Assembly: GCA_003452655.1 (NCBI GenBank)
Contig: DMNR01000415.1
Location: 1-14,296, forward strand
Source of the DNA: Actinomycetota bacterium
GTDB taxonomy: Bacteria > Actinomycetota > Actinomycetes > S36-B12 > UBA10799
Direction of reading: 5' to 3'
DNA length: 14,296 nucleotides
The notes below the pieces were generated by a model. That model had not been told where the DNA came from and did not search any database. It was given only the letters and a program-made list of their open reading frames with translations. This document shows, in pieces, positions 5,634-13,306 of this stretch. Numbering within the stretch: the stretch's first letter is position 1; each line of letters starts with the position of its first letter. The position numbers were made by a program, and so were the translations under genes.

Positions 5634-7280
5634 TCAGTCGGTGGTTGAAAGATCTTCCGCGTCGAGGATCCGGTACGGGTATCCCTGTTCGGCGAGGAAG
5701 CGTTGACGATTCGCTGCAAACTCGGCATCCACGGTGTCTCGCACAACAATCGTGTAGAAATGTGCAGTCCGACCATCTTGCTTCGGGCGCAGAATCCGCC
5801 CGAGCCGTTGCGCTTCTTCCTGACGCGATCCAAACGAACCCGACACCTGGATTGCGACCGAAGCATCCGGTAGGTCAATTGAGAAGTTCGCGACCTTGGA
5901 AACCAGCAGGACGGGCAACTCGCCACGACGGAACTGGTCGTATAGCGACTGGCGCTCCTTGAGTTTCGTCTCTCCGGTAATGACGGGACATTTGAGCTCC
6001 TCGGCAAGATCGGCGAGCTGATCGAGGTACTGACCAATGACCAGTGTCGGTTCGTCAGGGTGCTTGGCGATCAACTGCTTGACGACCGGCACCTTCTCCT
6101 TCGCAGTCGCAGCCAGGCGGTAACGATCCTGTTGTTCGGCCGTGGCGTATGCCAATCGGTCGGAGTCAGGAAGGCTCACGCGGACCTCGACGCAGTCAGC
6201 CGGCGCGATGTAACCCTGGGATTCGATTTCGCGCCAAGGTGCGTCATAACGTTTGGGTCCGATGAGACTGAAGACCTCAGTTTCGTTGCCGTCTTCGCGA
6301 ACGAGGGTCGCCGTCAACCCCAGACGGCGACGTGCCTGCAGATCAGCCGTGAAGCGGAACACTGGCGCAGGCAGGAGGTGAACTTCGTCGTAGATGATCA
6401 AGCCCCAGTCCCGGGTATCAAACAAGTCGAGGTGCGGATACACACCCTTGCGCCGCGATGTCAGCACTTGGTACGTCGCGATTGTCACTGGACGAACTTC
6501 TTTGCGAGCACCCGAGTACTCGCCGATCTCTTCGTCGGTCAAGGACGTGCGGCGAATCAACTCATCACGCCACTGCTGCGCGGACACCGAACTCGTCACG
6601 AGGATGAGTGTTGTCGCTTTGGCCATCGACATCGCTGCCGCACCGACCAGTGTCTTGCCGGCCCCACACGGTAGAACGACGACGCCTGATCCACCATGCC
6701 AAAATCCTTCAGCGGCCTGCCGTTGGTAGTCACGCAACGACCAGCCATCCTCGGCAAGGTCGATCGTGTGCGCCTCACCGTCGACGTAGCCCGCGAGATC
6801 CTCGGCAGGCCAGCCAATCTTCAGCAATGCCTGCTTCAGGTGTCCACGCTCGCTGGGATGAACGACGATGGTGAGGTCATCGATGCGCTTGCCAAACATC
6901 CCTGCTGTCTTCTTTTGACGCAGGACCTCCTCCAGCACAGACAAGTCGTTCGACACCATGACAAGCCCATTGACCGGATCGTCGACCAATTTGAGTCGCC
7001 CGTACTTGTCCATCGTGTCGGCGATGTCCACGAGGAGAGCATGTGGAACCGCGTATCGCGAGTAGCGCAGTAACGTATCGATAACGCCTTCGGCGTCGTG
7101 ACCTGCCGCTCGAGCATTCCACAGCCCCAGCGGCGTGAGTCGATAGGTGTGAATGTGCTCTGGCGCGCGCTCGAGTTCGGCGAACGGCGCAATCTCGCGG
7201 CGAGCATCCTCTGCTTGTTCATGGTCAACTTCGAGGAGCAGCGTCTTGTCGCTCTGAACGATCAGCGGCCCGTCAGTCAT
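5634..7280 (-). CDS. xpb: DNA repair helicase XPB (superfamily 2)
   Basis: A 548-residue ATP-dependent 3'-5' DNA helicase of the bacterial XPB type, the prokaryotic relative of the TFIIH helicase. Residues 1-110 form the XPB N-terminal (damage-recognition-like) domain: LIVQSDKTLLLEVD, TYRLTPLGLWNARAAG. The first motor domain has RDYQRQA (183-189), Walker A PCGAGKT (204-210), DEVH box (298-301), motif III TAT (323-325) and the XPB-specific RED motif (328-330). The second has VLLVSKVANFSIDLP (457-471) and motif VI QRLGRILRPK (491-500). All key motifs are intact. The start overlaps the upstream partner's stop by 8 nt and has a GGGAG site 5 nt ahead. M. tuberculosis has the same pair (Rv0861c and Rv0862c, from memory). 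The role in bacteria is presumed DNA repair. Confidence 0.97.
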   Translation of the reverse strand: MTDGPLIVQSDKTLLLEVDHEQAEDARREIAPFAELERAPEHIHTYRLTPLGLWNARAAGHDAEGVIDTLLRYSRYAVPHALLVDIADTMDKYGRLKLVDDPVNGLVMVSNDLSVLEEVLRQKKTAGMFGKRIDDLTIVVHPSERGHLKQALLKIGWPAEDLAGYVDGEAHTIDLAEDGWSLRDYQRQAAEGFWHGGSGVVVLPCGAGKTLVGAAAMSMAKATTLILVTSSVSAQQWRDELIRRTSLTDEEIGEYSGARKEVRPVTIATYQVLTSRRKGVYPHLDLFDTRDWGLIIYDEVHLLPAPVFRFTADLQARRRLGLTATLVREDGNETEVFSLIGPKRYDAPWREIESQGYIAPADCVEVRVSLPDSDRLAYATAEQQDRYRLAATAKEKVPVVKQLIAKHPDEPTLVIGQYLDQLADLAEELKCPVITGETKLKERQSLYDQFRRGELPVLLVSKVANFSIDLPDASVAIQVSGSFGSRQEEAQRLGRILRPKQDGRTAHFYTIVVRDTVDAEFAANRQRFLAEQGYPYRILDAEDLSTTD

Positions 7281-9342
7281 TGCTACTCCCGTCCTGGTTA
7301 CCTACCGGATCCATATCGGCACTCGAGATGTCAGCAGCCAACACCGCTCCGGTGATTCGTGAGAGAACGAGCGTCCGAATCCGCCCGTGGCTGTGGTCGA
7401 AGGCGCTAATGGCGCCGCCATCACTGGCAACGACGTCAACGAGGCGTCGCGTCATTGAGCCCGCGTTGTCCGCGTAGCCGACCCAAACGGGCACCTGCTG
7501 CACCTGGGCGCGACGCAAGACCTGGGCCGTCGCCGCTGTGGGCATTCTCGGGAGCTCTCGAGGTGCGGCGATGGCGACTCCAGCCGGCTCCTCAAGTTCG
7601 CTGCGGCGCAAAGCTGAGGTCAATGCCGTGACAAAGACATCATCGACACCTGGTTGGTCCTTGCGTGCCGGATCCGGCGCGCGATGAACTGGCCGGGCTA
7701 GCGGGACAGACTCGCCGTCCGCGCCAACCACCGTCGGGACATGACCTAAGCCCGAAGCCAACGAGAGCAATTCCTCGGCAGGTGCCGTGCTCGCGATCAC
7801 CGAGGGTGCCAACCTGGTGAGTCCGAGGCGCCCGGCCTGCGGATCCGCCAACAGTTGAGCGATGACGGATTCGTCGTCAGAGGAAATCCAGGATGCAGTC
7901 GATCCGACCCGAACTCCTCCATGCCTGCGAGCCGCATCATTGATCAAGTACTCGAGCGGCTGGGGCAACGGGGTGGCACTGCGAGTATTGAGTTCAGCGA
8001 TTAGGTCGGTAGGACTCAAGCCGCTGCCAAGCGCTCGGGTCGCGCTGTCCGCCGTGACGCGATAGACCGCTGCTCCACCCGTCGACTCGACGTCCGCCAC
8101 GAGCCCCAGCAACCGACGAAGTGCGGGGCTTGGCGGGCCGGGCACAACGAGGGTCAGATCTGCCTGAGCGACGAACTCTTCGGCCACCGGCGGCAAGATC
8201 GCCGTCGCGGTCAAGGCCAACTGCTCCTCGCGGACTGCGGGCTCGACAAGTGCACGACCGAGCGCCGTGATCGCACCGCGCGCGGTGATACCCAAGAGGT
8301 CGGACTCGCGCAACGCAGAGTGGCAGGCGACCTCAAGACGATCTCGCCTCGCACGTGGACGGCGTTCGGCAAGGTGCTCGATCAGATCTGGGAATTCACA
8401 GATCTGTCCGGGCGGCACCTGCGCTAACAACTGCAACGTTGCGCTTCGCAGTTCTCGGCGCCACGGCTGTCCAGGCTGGTCAGCGAGTACTGAAAGCCTG
8501 TCACCAGTCTGTCCACTGACGGAGTCAATATCTCGGGCAAGTCGCAGCCATGCCGCGGCAACGGGTGCCCACTGTTGCCCCGGATCGCTCAGGCGCCACG
8601 TGTCGTAGAAGACCGTCGGCGCGTACTTCGCGCTAGCGGACTCCTCAGGCCCGACCAGCCCCGCCTCCGATGCGAGTTCGATCCAGAAAGATGCCGTGAG
8701 CTCATCCGTACCGAGAAACTCCGAGACGGCGTTGACGTCGCGCACCGCCAAACCACCGGATTTCAGACTGGTCGGTGGGTTCTGCGACCAATGTTCGGCC
8801 AAAGTTGACAACGACGTCACTGCAGCCAAGGCATGTTGTCCTCCCTGGCCGTCAAGAGTGTTTGCCAGCGGTAACGCCGACGTGATGATCGGCCGAAGGG
8901 ACAGGTCGATTTCCGCAGCGTCACCAGCTGGCGGTTCGGCCTGGGCACCAACCGCATCGCGAGCTGCCGTCACAACGTGCACTTGCGAACCAGCATCCTC
9001 TGGCCGCGGCCCCCATGCGAGGCCGACGGCCCAGAGTCGCTGCACCACGCCCATGAGTTCTGCTTCTTGGGCGGGCGGTACTCCGACGACACTGGCAGAG
9101 GTCGGCTGATTGACGACCGCGAGTGCTGTGAGGACTCGCAGTTCCGGTCCCGATAACTTGTCGATCGCCTGGCGGACTGATGCCGCCGCAGACGCCTGTG
9201 ACGCGAGCTCGGAGATATCAGCCGGAATCGGGCTCACCGCGTCTGTGCGCTGACGAATGAACTCGCTGAGTTCGTCGTCATTACGGCGCCGCAAATCATC
9301 GGCGAGGCTGCGCATTCGGCTGGGCCGCATCGTGGTGGACAT
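7273..9342 (-). CDS. Helicase-associated protein (XPB partner) with Helicase_C_3-like and WYL-like domains
   Basis: A 689-residue cytoplasmic protein of the helicase-associated family found next to XPB in actinobacteria. Residues 1-110 are helical (RSLADDLRRRNDDELSEFIRQR, then LSGPELRVLTALAVV), suggesting a winged-helix region. Residues about 385-500 match the XPB/Ssl2-type Helicase_C_3 domain (EEFVAQADLTLVVPGPPSPA, YRVT, LPQPLEYLINDAARRHGGVRVG). Residues about 615-670 (VPVWVGYADNAGSMTRRLVD, ISAFDHSHGRIRTLVLSRI) look like a WYL-type ligand-sensing fold. I see no Walker A or DEAD box, so it is not itself a helicase. ATG 9342 is supported by a TACCGT element 7 nt upstream (leaderless). It overlaps xpb by 8 nt, so the two are made together, probably as a complex or as regulator plus motor. 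Confidence 0.9.
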   Translation of the reverse strand: MSTTMRPSRMRSLADDLRRRNDDELSEFIRQRTDAVSPIPADISELASQASAAASVRQAIDKLSGPELRVLTALAVVNQPTSASVVGVPPAQEAELMGVVQRLWAVGLAWGPRPEDAGSQVHVVTAARDAVGAQAEPPAGDAAEIDLSLRPIITSALPLANTLDGQGGQHALAAVTSLSTLAEHWSQNPPTSLKSGGLAVRDVNAVSEFLGTDELTASFWIELASEAGLVGPEESASAKYAPTVFYDTWRLSDPGQQWAPVAAAWLRLARDIDSVSGQTGDRLSVLADQPGQPWRRELRSATLQLLAQVPPGQICEFPDLIEHLAERRPRARRDRLEVACHSALRESDLLGITARGAITALGRALVEPAVREEQLALTATAILPPVAEEFVAQADLTLVVPGPPSPALRRLLGLVADVESTGGAAVYRVTADSATRALGSGLSPTDLIAELNTRSATPLPQPLEYLINDAARRHGGVRVGSTASWISSDDESVIAQLLADPQAGRLGLTRLAPSVIASTAPAEELLSLASGLGHVPTVVGADGESVPLARPVHRAPDPARKDQPGVDDVFVTALTSALRRSELEEPAGVAIAAPRELPRMPTAATAQVLRRAQVQQVPVWVGYADNAGSMTRRLVDVVASDGGAISAFDHSHGRIRTLVLSRITGAVLAADISSADMDPVGNQDGSSND
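7286..7290 (-). promoter_or_regulatory. Shine-Dalgarno GGGAG for xpb
   Basis: GGGAG on the minus strand lies 5 nt before the xpb ATG (7280), inside the end of the partner gene. It supports this ATG and translational coupling. Confidence 0.7.
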
Positions 9343-9349
9343 CAGACCA

Positions 9350-9355
9350 ACGGTA
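9350..9355 (-). promoter_or_regulatory. -10 element TACCGT of a leaderless promoter for the xpb operon
   Basis: TACCGT on the minus strand fits TANNNT and ends 7 nt before ATG 9342; no ribosome site is visible. The 9343-9463 gap holds this promoter and the divergent one for the 2TM protein. Confidence 0.5.
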
Positions 9356-9450
9356 CGCGCTGGCCAACCGTGGCTTCTGGCCGGTGTGGGCTCGGCGTCA
9401 CCACATGCCCCGCGCGCAGCAGCTAAGAAGCAACATCACTGAAGATTGAC

Positions 9451-9456
9451 TAACCT
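9451..9456 (+). promoter_or_regulatory. -10 element TAACCT of a leaderless promoter for the 2TM protein
   Basis: TAACCT ends 7 nt before ATG 9464 and is followed by a T-rich stretch with no ribosome site. An in-frame codon at 9446 lies upstream of this element and would be lost from the transcript, so 9464 is the preferred start. Confidence 0.5.
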
Positions 9457-9463
9457 TTTTCTC

Positions 9464-9754
9464 ATGAGCACACCAGAGGAGCAAGCACCAGCGAACGATG
9501 CTGACCGCCGGAAGGCCGCTGAGAAGCGCATTGCCTCGCAGCGGGCCTTTGTTCGGTATCTTGGCACCTGGGCCATCGTGTCAATCATTCTCATTGGTAT
9601 CTGGGCGCTTTCAGGGCGGGGATACTTCTGGCCGATCTGGGCAATCGGCGGCATGGGTATCGCCGCTCTGTTCATGGCATTGGGCTCCTACGGCCCAAGC
9701 GCAGGCCCTCCCTCAGAAGAGCGGATTCAGGCCGAGATGAAGAAGATGCAGTAG
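9464..9754 (+). CDS. 2TM-domain small membrane protein
   Basis: A 96-residue protein: a charged N-terminal helix (DADRRKAAEKRIASQRAFVRYL, about 12-33), two membrane helices (about 34-50 and 56-76) joined by SGRGYFWPIW, and a charged C-terminal tail (SEERIQAEMKKMQ). The layout and the YFWPIW turn match the 2TM domain (PF13239), found alone or fused to sensor kinases; the role of stand-alone forms is unknown. Start ATG 9464 is set by the leaderless TAACCT element. A GC-rich hairpin 25 nt after the stop probably ends its transcript. Confidence 0.8.
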   Translation: MSTPEEQAPANDADRRKAAEKRIASQRAFVRYLGTWAIVSIILIGIWALSGRGYFWPIWAIGGMGIAALFMALGSYGPSAGPPSEERIQAEMKKMQ

Positions 9755-9779
9755 TCGATCACCACCGACCCAGCTCCTC

Positions 9780-9795
9780 GCGGCACGAATGCCGC
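9780..9795 (+). terminator. Hairpin GCGGCA-CGAA-TGCCGC after the 2TM gene
   Basis: A perfect 6-bp GC-rich stem with a 4-nt loop lies 25 nt beyond the 2TM stop codon. It lacks a T-run, as many actinobacterial terminators do. Its position between the 2TM gene and the csp promoter fits a transcription terminator. Confidence 0.4.
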
Positions 9796-9843
9796 AGGCA
9801 TGTGCCACCTTCAAAAACGATCTCGATTCTGCGCGATTGCAGG

Positions 9844-9849
9844 TAGACT
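9844..9849 (+). promoter_or_regulatory. Possible -10 element TAGACT for the cold-shock gene
   Basis: TAGACT matches TANNNT and would place the transcript start near 9856, leaving a leader of about 77 nt before GTG 9933. Long leaders are typical of cold-shock mRNAs. The -35 region is not recognisable. A 10-bp palindrome, TTTCGCGAAA (9855-9864), lies at the predicted start. Confidence 0.35.
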
Positions 9850-9932
9850 CGGCATTTCGCGAAACCAGCTGCATCTGTGCGAGCCGTTCATCAATGGCAT
9901 GCGCGCCAGCAATCAACGAGAGGTGCACCAAG

Positions 9933-10316
9933 GTGCCAACCGGCAAGGTTAAGTTCTACGACACTGAAAAGGGTTTCGGCTTTCTCGCGACCGATGACGG
10001 TGAAGACGTATTCGTTCACGCCAGTGCTCTGCCCGCCGGAGTCGATCAACTGACTGCTGGGTCGCGAGTTGATTTCGGAATCGTCGACGGCAAGCGAGGG
10101 AAGCAAGCGCTCTCAGTGAAGGTCCTGGAGCAGGCACCAAGCGTTGCCAAAGCGATGCGTAAACCGGCCGAAGATATGGCGCCTGTCGTTGAAGACTTGA
10201 TCAAACTTCTCGACAACGTGTCGAACAGCTTGCGCCGCGGACGCTACCCGGATGACCAGAAGTCGCGGGCCATCGCGAAGGTCATGCGGGCGGTAGCTAA
10301 CGACCTCGACGCCTGA
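9933..10316 (+). CDS. cspB: Cold-shock domain protein, long CspB-like form
   Basis: A 127-residue nucleic-acid-binding protein. Residues 1-66 form the cold-shock domain: TGKVKFYDTEKGFGFLATDD with RNP1 (KGFGFL, 13-18), and RNP2 (DVFVHAS, 25-31). Unlike the usual 65-70-residue Csp, it has a basic, helical extension of about 60 residues (PVVEDLIKLLDNVSNSLRR and DDQKSRAIAKVMRAVANDL). The same long form occurs in M. tuberculosis (Rv0871, from memory). The domain binds single-stranded RNA or DNA and acts as an RNA chaperone. GTG 9933 was chosen because it starts directly at PTGKVKFY and has a GAGAGG site 9 nt upstream; open frame continuing upstream to 9789 shows no homology. A hairpin with TTTATT follows the stop. 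Confidence 0.93.
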   Translation: MPTGKVKFYDTEKGFGFLATDDGEDVFVHASALPAGVDQLTAGSRVDFGIVDGKRGKQALSVKVLEQAPSVAKAMRKPAEDMAPVVEDLIKLLDNVSNSLRRGRYPDDQKSRAIAKVMRAVANDLDA

Positions 10317-10319
10317 CTC

Positions 10320-10347
10320 CTGCGGCCCCCGAGTTGGGCAGTTTATT
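10320..10347 (+). terminator. Hairpin plus T-rich tail after csp
   Basis: CTGC-GG-CCC and GGGCAG can pair across CCGAGTT, with a short bulge, and are followed by TTTATT at 10342-10347. This is the best intrinsic-terminator candidate of the window. It lies between convergent csp and the YceI-like gene. Confidence 0.4.
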
Positions 10348-10356
10348 GAAGCGCGC

Positions 10357-10866
10357 CTAGGCCCTCATTAGCTTGAGCAAGCCCCGAATGTGAACATCGA
10401 TTGATTTGACGTTGCTGAAGCCCGGCAAAGGCAGGTGAATGTCTTCGAATGTCGCCGTTCCGTCGATCGTGACGTCGCGCTCCTCACCACCGAAGTCCTG
10501 GGGCTCGCCAGTCAGGACGAGAGGGACCTCAACATTTCCTGCCCACGCCTTGCCTTCGAAGCGCACCTCAGAGTCGGTGACGTGTCCGGTTCCCGCGAAG
10601 GTCAAAACACCGTCGGAGCCACTGTTCACGAGCGCGTGGACTTCTGGGTCAAGCAGCCGATTCCCGGTCTTGACTTCATTGATGCCGACTTCGAGCTTGA
10701 GAGTCGCTTGACCCGCTTGCCAATCGGCTTCACCACCAACGATGGGTGCAGTCGCATCGATCGTGAAGATGCCAATCCGATTGGTCTTCAGGTTGATGTG
10801 GCCCTCGCGCGCAACAACCGTCCACTGACCATGGTGTGCACTTCCAGTCTTCTTGCTCGTCGCCAT
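10357..10866 (-). CDS. YceI-like (lipocalin-fold) domain protein
   Basis: A 169-residue protein of the YceI family, beta-barrel proteins that bind long isoprenoid or lipid ligands. Family features in order are GQWTVVAREGHINLKTNRIG (13-32), then the strand pattern ATLKLEVGINEVKTGN (54-69), LLDPEVHALVNSG (71-83), VLTFAGTG (87-94), VRFEGKAWAGNVEVPLVLTG (101-120) and a final DVTIDGTATF (131-140). There is no signal peptide, so this copy is probably cytoplasmic, as in several actinobacterial members. ATG 10866 lies directly before ATSKKTG; I see no strong ribosome site. It is convergent with csp and divergent from the 115-residue gene, with a 124-bp gap. The natural ligand cannot be read from sequence. 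Confidence 0.85.
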   Translation of the reverse strand: MATSKKTGSAHHGQWTVVAREGHINLKTNRIGIFTIDATAPIVGGEADWQAGQATLKLEVGINEVKTGNRLLDPEVHALVNSGSDGVLTFAGTGHVTDSEVRFEGKAWAGNVEVPLVLTGEPQDFGGEERDVTIDGTATFEDIHLPLPGFSNVKSIDVHIRGLLKLMRA

Positions 10867-10957
10867 GGTCAGAGCAAATCATGTTCGGCGGCGTGCGTGC
10901 GCCACTTGGGTCTTGTGATTCCGCCAATTCAGGCGTATCAAGGGGTTAACAGCGCGG

Positions 10958-10986
10958 TTGACATCTTCGAAACTCCGGGTGGTGAT
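10958..10986 (+). promoter_or_regulatory. Possible sigma-70-type promoter, TTGACA-N17-GGTGAT
   Basis: A perfect -35 consensus TTGACA (10958-10963) is followed after 17 nt by GGTGAT (10981-10986), a poor -10 box. The start would fall close to ATG 10991. The -35 box is strong but the -10 is weak, so this remains tentative. Confidence 0.3.
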
Positions 10987-10990
10987 TCCG

Positions 10991-11338
10991 ATGGCGACAT
11001 CAACATCGACCACCGACTACGGTGCCGCGCTCACCACCAATCTGAGCCGCCTCGTTCGTCAGCTCGAGGAAGCCGTCGAGGATGGCACATGGGCAGTGTC
11101 TGAGGCCGCTTCGCTGCACTCCTGGGTGCGGGCCGAACTGGTGCCGTGGGCGACGGCAACAGTGCATCGATTGGACCCTGAAACACGCAGGACCCTCGGC
11201 CCCTATTTCACCGAGCTTGCCGCGCTCGACGTACAGCTTCTCGGTGCTGCCGGGCGTAGCGCAGCCGAACTCGCGCGCCAACTGGAGGTCGTCGCGGACA
11301 AACTCCTTGAAGGAACCTGCATCGACCTGCGGAACTGA
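10991..11338 (+). CDS. Small helical protein of unknown function
   Basis: A 115-residue, probably all-helical cytoplasmic protein. Three amphipathic helices are visible: ALTTNLSRLVRQLEEAVED (about 13-31), TWAVSEAASLHSWVRAELVP (33-52) and YFTELAALDVQLLGAAGRSA followed by AELARQLEVVADKLLE (72-107). There are no membrane segments or signal. The stretch LHSWVRAELVPWATATVHRL recalls the second helix of hemerythrin-like domains (LxxxLxxxLxPHxxAEE), but the histidine and glutamate ligands are absent, so any relationship would be to a metal-free derivative. I do not assign a family. ATG 10991 is chosen because the frame upstream is not protein-like and GGTGGTG lies just ahead. It is divergent from the YceI-like gene and 60 bp before the transporter gene. 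Confidence 0.65.
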   Translation: MATSTSTTDYGAALTTNLSRLVRQLEEAVEDGTWAVSEAASLHSWVRAELVPWATATVHRLDPETRRTLGPYFTELAALDVQLLGAAGRSAAELARQLEVVADKLLEGTCIDLRN

Positions 11339-11398
11339 CCCGTTCGCCAGCCGCCAACAGCGCGACACCACAGTTTGAAACCTGCCAACATCGGCCCC

Positions 11399-12625
11399 AT
11401 GGCAACAAATACAGCCCCGGACAATTCGGTGCCGGGCGACACGGATCCCGCTGCGAACGGGGGCGCAGTCGCTACCGCTGAACCTCCCAGCATTCCCATG
11501 CACGCATTCAGCAGCATCGGTGTCCCGCAGGGACTCAAGAACAGCGCGGGCACAATCTGGCGGATCCTCATCGTCCTCGTTGGGATCTTCGTTGCGGTGC
11601 GACTCGTGGGTTACCTCGGTGGCGTTGCCATTGCCCTCTTCTTCTCCATGGTCGTTGCAGCTCTCGGTGGTCCCCTTCAGCGTGCCCTCGCCAAGCGCAT
11701 GCCCAACGTGCTCGCCACCGTCTTGACGTTGCTTTTCATGTTGATTCTTGTTCTCGCAGTAATGGGATTCGTCGTAGAGGCAGTCGTGAGCCAGGCGCCG
11801 AGCATGGTGGCCGCCGCACAACAAGGCATCACGCAGATCGAGGAATGGCTGCGTACCGGACCGTTCAAACTGGACGACACCGCGATCAACAGCTTGATTG
11901 ACAATGCTCAGAAGTGGCTGACCACCGAGGGCGAGACCATCGCCAAGCAAGTCCCGAGTGTCCTCGGTAGCGCTGCGGACTTCATCACTGCCGCCTCGGT
12001 CGCAGTGTTCGGCTCCTTCTTCTTCCTCAACAGCGGCAAGGAAATCTGGGGCTGGGCAATGTCCTGGGTTCCGGGAAACGTTCGCACTGAAGTCGACGAC
12101 TGCGGCCAGGCAGGTTGGCAGACTCTTTCGGGATACACCCGCGGCATCATCCTCATCGCCATCGCCGACGGACTACTCGTCGGAATTGGGCTCGTGATCC
12201 TCAAGGTTCCGCTCGCGCCGGCCCTCGCCGTGGTCGTGATGTTCGGTGCGTTGATTCCCGTGATCGGTGCACCCATCGCGACGCTATTTGCCGCTGTTGT
12301 GGCGTTAGCCACCGAGGGCGCGTTCACGGCCCTGCTCGTTGTGGCACTGACAGTCATCGTTGGATCATTTGACGGCGACATCCTGCAGCCGCTGATCATG
12401 GGATTTGCCGTGAACCTGCACCCGCTGGCCATCGTGTCGATGATTGCCTTCGGGACCCTGACATTCGGCATCATCGGCGCCCTTCTCGCGGTGCCAATCG
12501 GTGGCAGTGTCTACGCGGTGGCGAAGTACCTGACGGGCAGATCCCTGCCCCCAAGGCTCCAACCTCCGAGACCCAAGCGCAAGCTCGGGCTTCCGAATTT
12601 CATGAAGCGGCACAAGACCGCCTAG
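11399..12625 (+). CDS. AI-2E family transporter (PerM/YdiK-like membrane permease)
   Basis: A 408-residue multi-pass membrane protein of the AI-2E transporter family (PF01594). An acidic, low-complexity N-terminus (1-45) precedes helices at about 53-70, 72-88 and 105-130, a soluble loop with QAPSMVAAAQQGITQIEEWL (132-151), then helices around 190-212 and a dense C-terminal block (246-380). Family motifs include GWQTLSGYTRG (239-249), MFGALIPVIGAPIAT (281-295), GDILQPLIMG (326-335), HPLAIVS (341-347) and GALLAVPIGG (360-369). A basic tail (PPRPKRKLGLPNFMKRHK) ends the protein. Members export varied substrates; some act in autoinducer-2 release or Na+/H+ exchange, so the substrate here is open. 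ATG 11399 is preferred over TTG 11375. It is convergent with the GAP gene. Confidence 0.92.
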   Translation: MATNTAPDNSVPGDTDPAANGGAVATAEPPSIPMHAFSSIGVPQGLKNSAGTIWRILIVLVGIFVAVRLVGYLGGVAIALFFSMVVAALGGPLQRALAKRMPNVLATVLTLLFMLILVLAVMGFVVEAVVSQAPSMVAAAQQGITQIEEWLRTGPFKLDDTAINSLIDNAQKWLTTEGETIAKQVPSVLGSAADFITAASVAVFGSFFFLNSGKEIWGWAMSWVPGNVRTEVDDCGQAGWQTLSGYTRGIILIAIADGLLVGIGLVILKVPLAPALAVVVMFGALIPVIGAPIATLFAAVVALATEGAFTALLVVALTVIVGSFDGDILQPLIMGFAVNLHPLAIVSMIAFGTLTFGIIGALLAVPIGGSVYAVAKYLTGRSLPPRLQPPRPKRKLGLPNFMKRHKTA

Positions 12626-12637
12626 TTGGAGCCCAAC
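12625..12637. terminator. Short hairpin between convergent transporter and GAP genes
   Basis: GTTGG-AGC-CCAAC forms a 5-bp stem starting at the last base of the transporter stop codon, within the 18-bp convergent gap. It is short and has no T-tail, so it is a weak bidirectional terminator candidate. Confidence 0.25.
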
Positions 12638-12643
12638 ACACGA

Positions 12644-13306
12644 TCAGGCGAAAGCGCGGTAGAACAGGTACGCACTGCCCAAGAGCGCCGCGCTGACCTC
12701 GATCACCTTCGTGTGCGCCTCCAACCAGTCGCGCGGCTTCGTCAGCCTCGAATGAATGGCATCCGTTGCCTTCAGCGGCAGCAGCAATGGCAGCCAAATC
12801 GATGCCGTGATGATGCCGATCACGATGAATGTCAATGCCAACTGCTGGTAGGCCGGAATCTGCGCCGTATCGATGTGTTGTTGCGCTGCCAGAAACAGAA
12901 GCACCGACGTGACGTTTCGCCCCTGCATGACCGCGCCGAAGACCGCTTCACTCCACAGGCCCTGCCGTTCAAGTTCGCTGAAGTCAAAGCGGGGTTTCGC
13001 ACCTGGGCGGGCCTTGCGGAAGATCCGCCAGAGCGCAAACGCCAGCAACAGAATTGCCAGAACCAAGTCGATCGCGCGACTGAAGCGTTGAAGATCTCGT
13101 TCCGTGTCGGTGACGATTCCCCACAGGGCACTGGAAATCAAGATCGCCCAGACGAGCATTGCAACGGCCGCACCCAGCCAAAACGCGAGCACGCGCGCAC
13201 GGGGACGATCCGGTCGCATGAGTAGGGCAAGCACGATGACCGTGATACTCGGACTCAATGCACCAGCCACTGCCAGCGGCCAGACCTGACTCCAGACGGT
13301 CAACAC
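12644..13306 (-). CDS. GAP-family (Sap, LysE-like) membrane protein
   Basis: A 220-residue membrane protein with about six helices: 8-29, 37-60, 76-96, 120-142, 155-178 and 203-218. The opening PLAVAGALSPSITVIVLALL matches the GAP family (PF11139, distantly LysE-like), known from mycobacterial proteins involved in glycopeptidolipid or sulfolipid transport. The cytoplasmic loop between helices three and four (RKARPGAKPRFDFSELERQG) is basic, and the fourth helix carries GAVMQGRNVTSVLLFLAA. Such proteins probably help export small molecules or lipids; the substrate is unknown. GTG 13306 has a weak CACAAT -10 element 7 nt upstream (13314-13319), in keeping with leaderless starts nearby; the next in-frame TTG would remove one residue. 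Confidence 0.85.
   Translation of the reverse strand: MLTVWSQVWPLAVAGALSPSITVIVLALLMRPDRPRARVLAFWLGAAVAMLVWAILISSALWGIVTDTERDLQRFSRAIDLVLAILLLAFALWRIFRKARPGAKPRFDFSELERQGLWSEAVFGAVMQGRNVTSVLLFLAAQQHIDTAQIPAYQQLALTFIVIGIITASIWLPLLLPLKATDAIHSRLTKPRDWLEAHTKVIEVSAALLGSAYLFYRAFA

Noticed and set aside
6060-6674. Plus-strand open frame of 204 codons inside xpb
   Set aside because: Fully antisense to the conserved helicase motifs, with no domain of its own.
9789-9932. Longer start for the cold-shock protein
   Set aside because: The added residues do not resemble any Csp, and GTG 9933 has a GAGAGG ribosome site at good distance and starts exactly at the domain.
11000-11950. Minus-strand open frame of 316 codons opposite the small helical protein and the transporter
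   Set aside because: It crosses two plausible plus-strand genes and their intergenic gap and shows low-complexity Glu/His/Asn content typical of antisense frames.
12626-13225. Plus-strand open frame of 199 codons opposite the GAP gene
   Set aside because: Antisense to a multi-helix membrane protein; very rich in Arg and Gln, as expected from reverse reading of hydrophobic codons.
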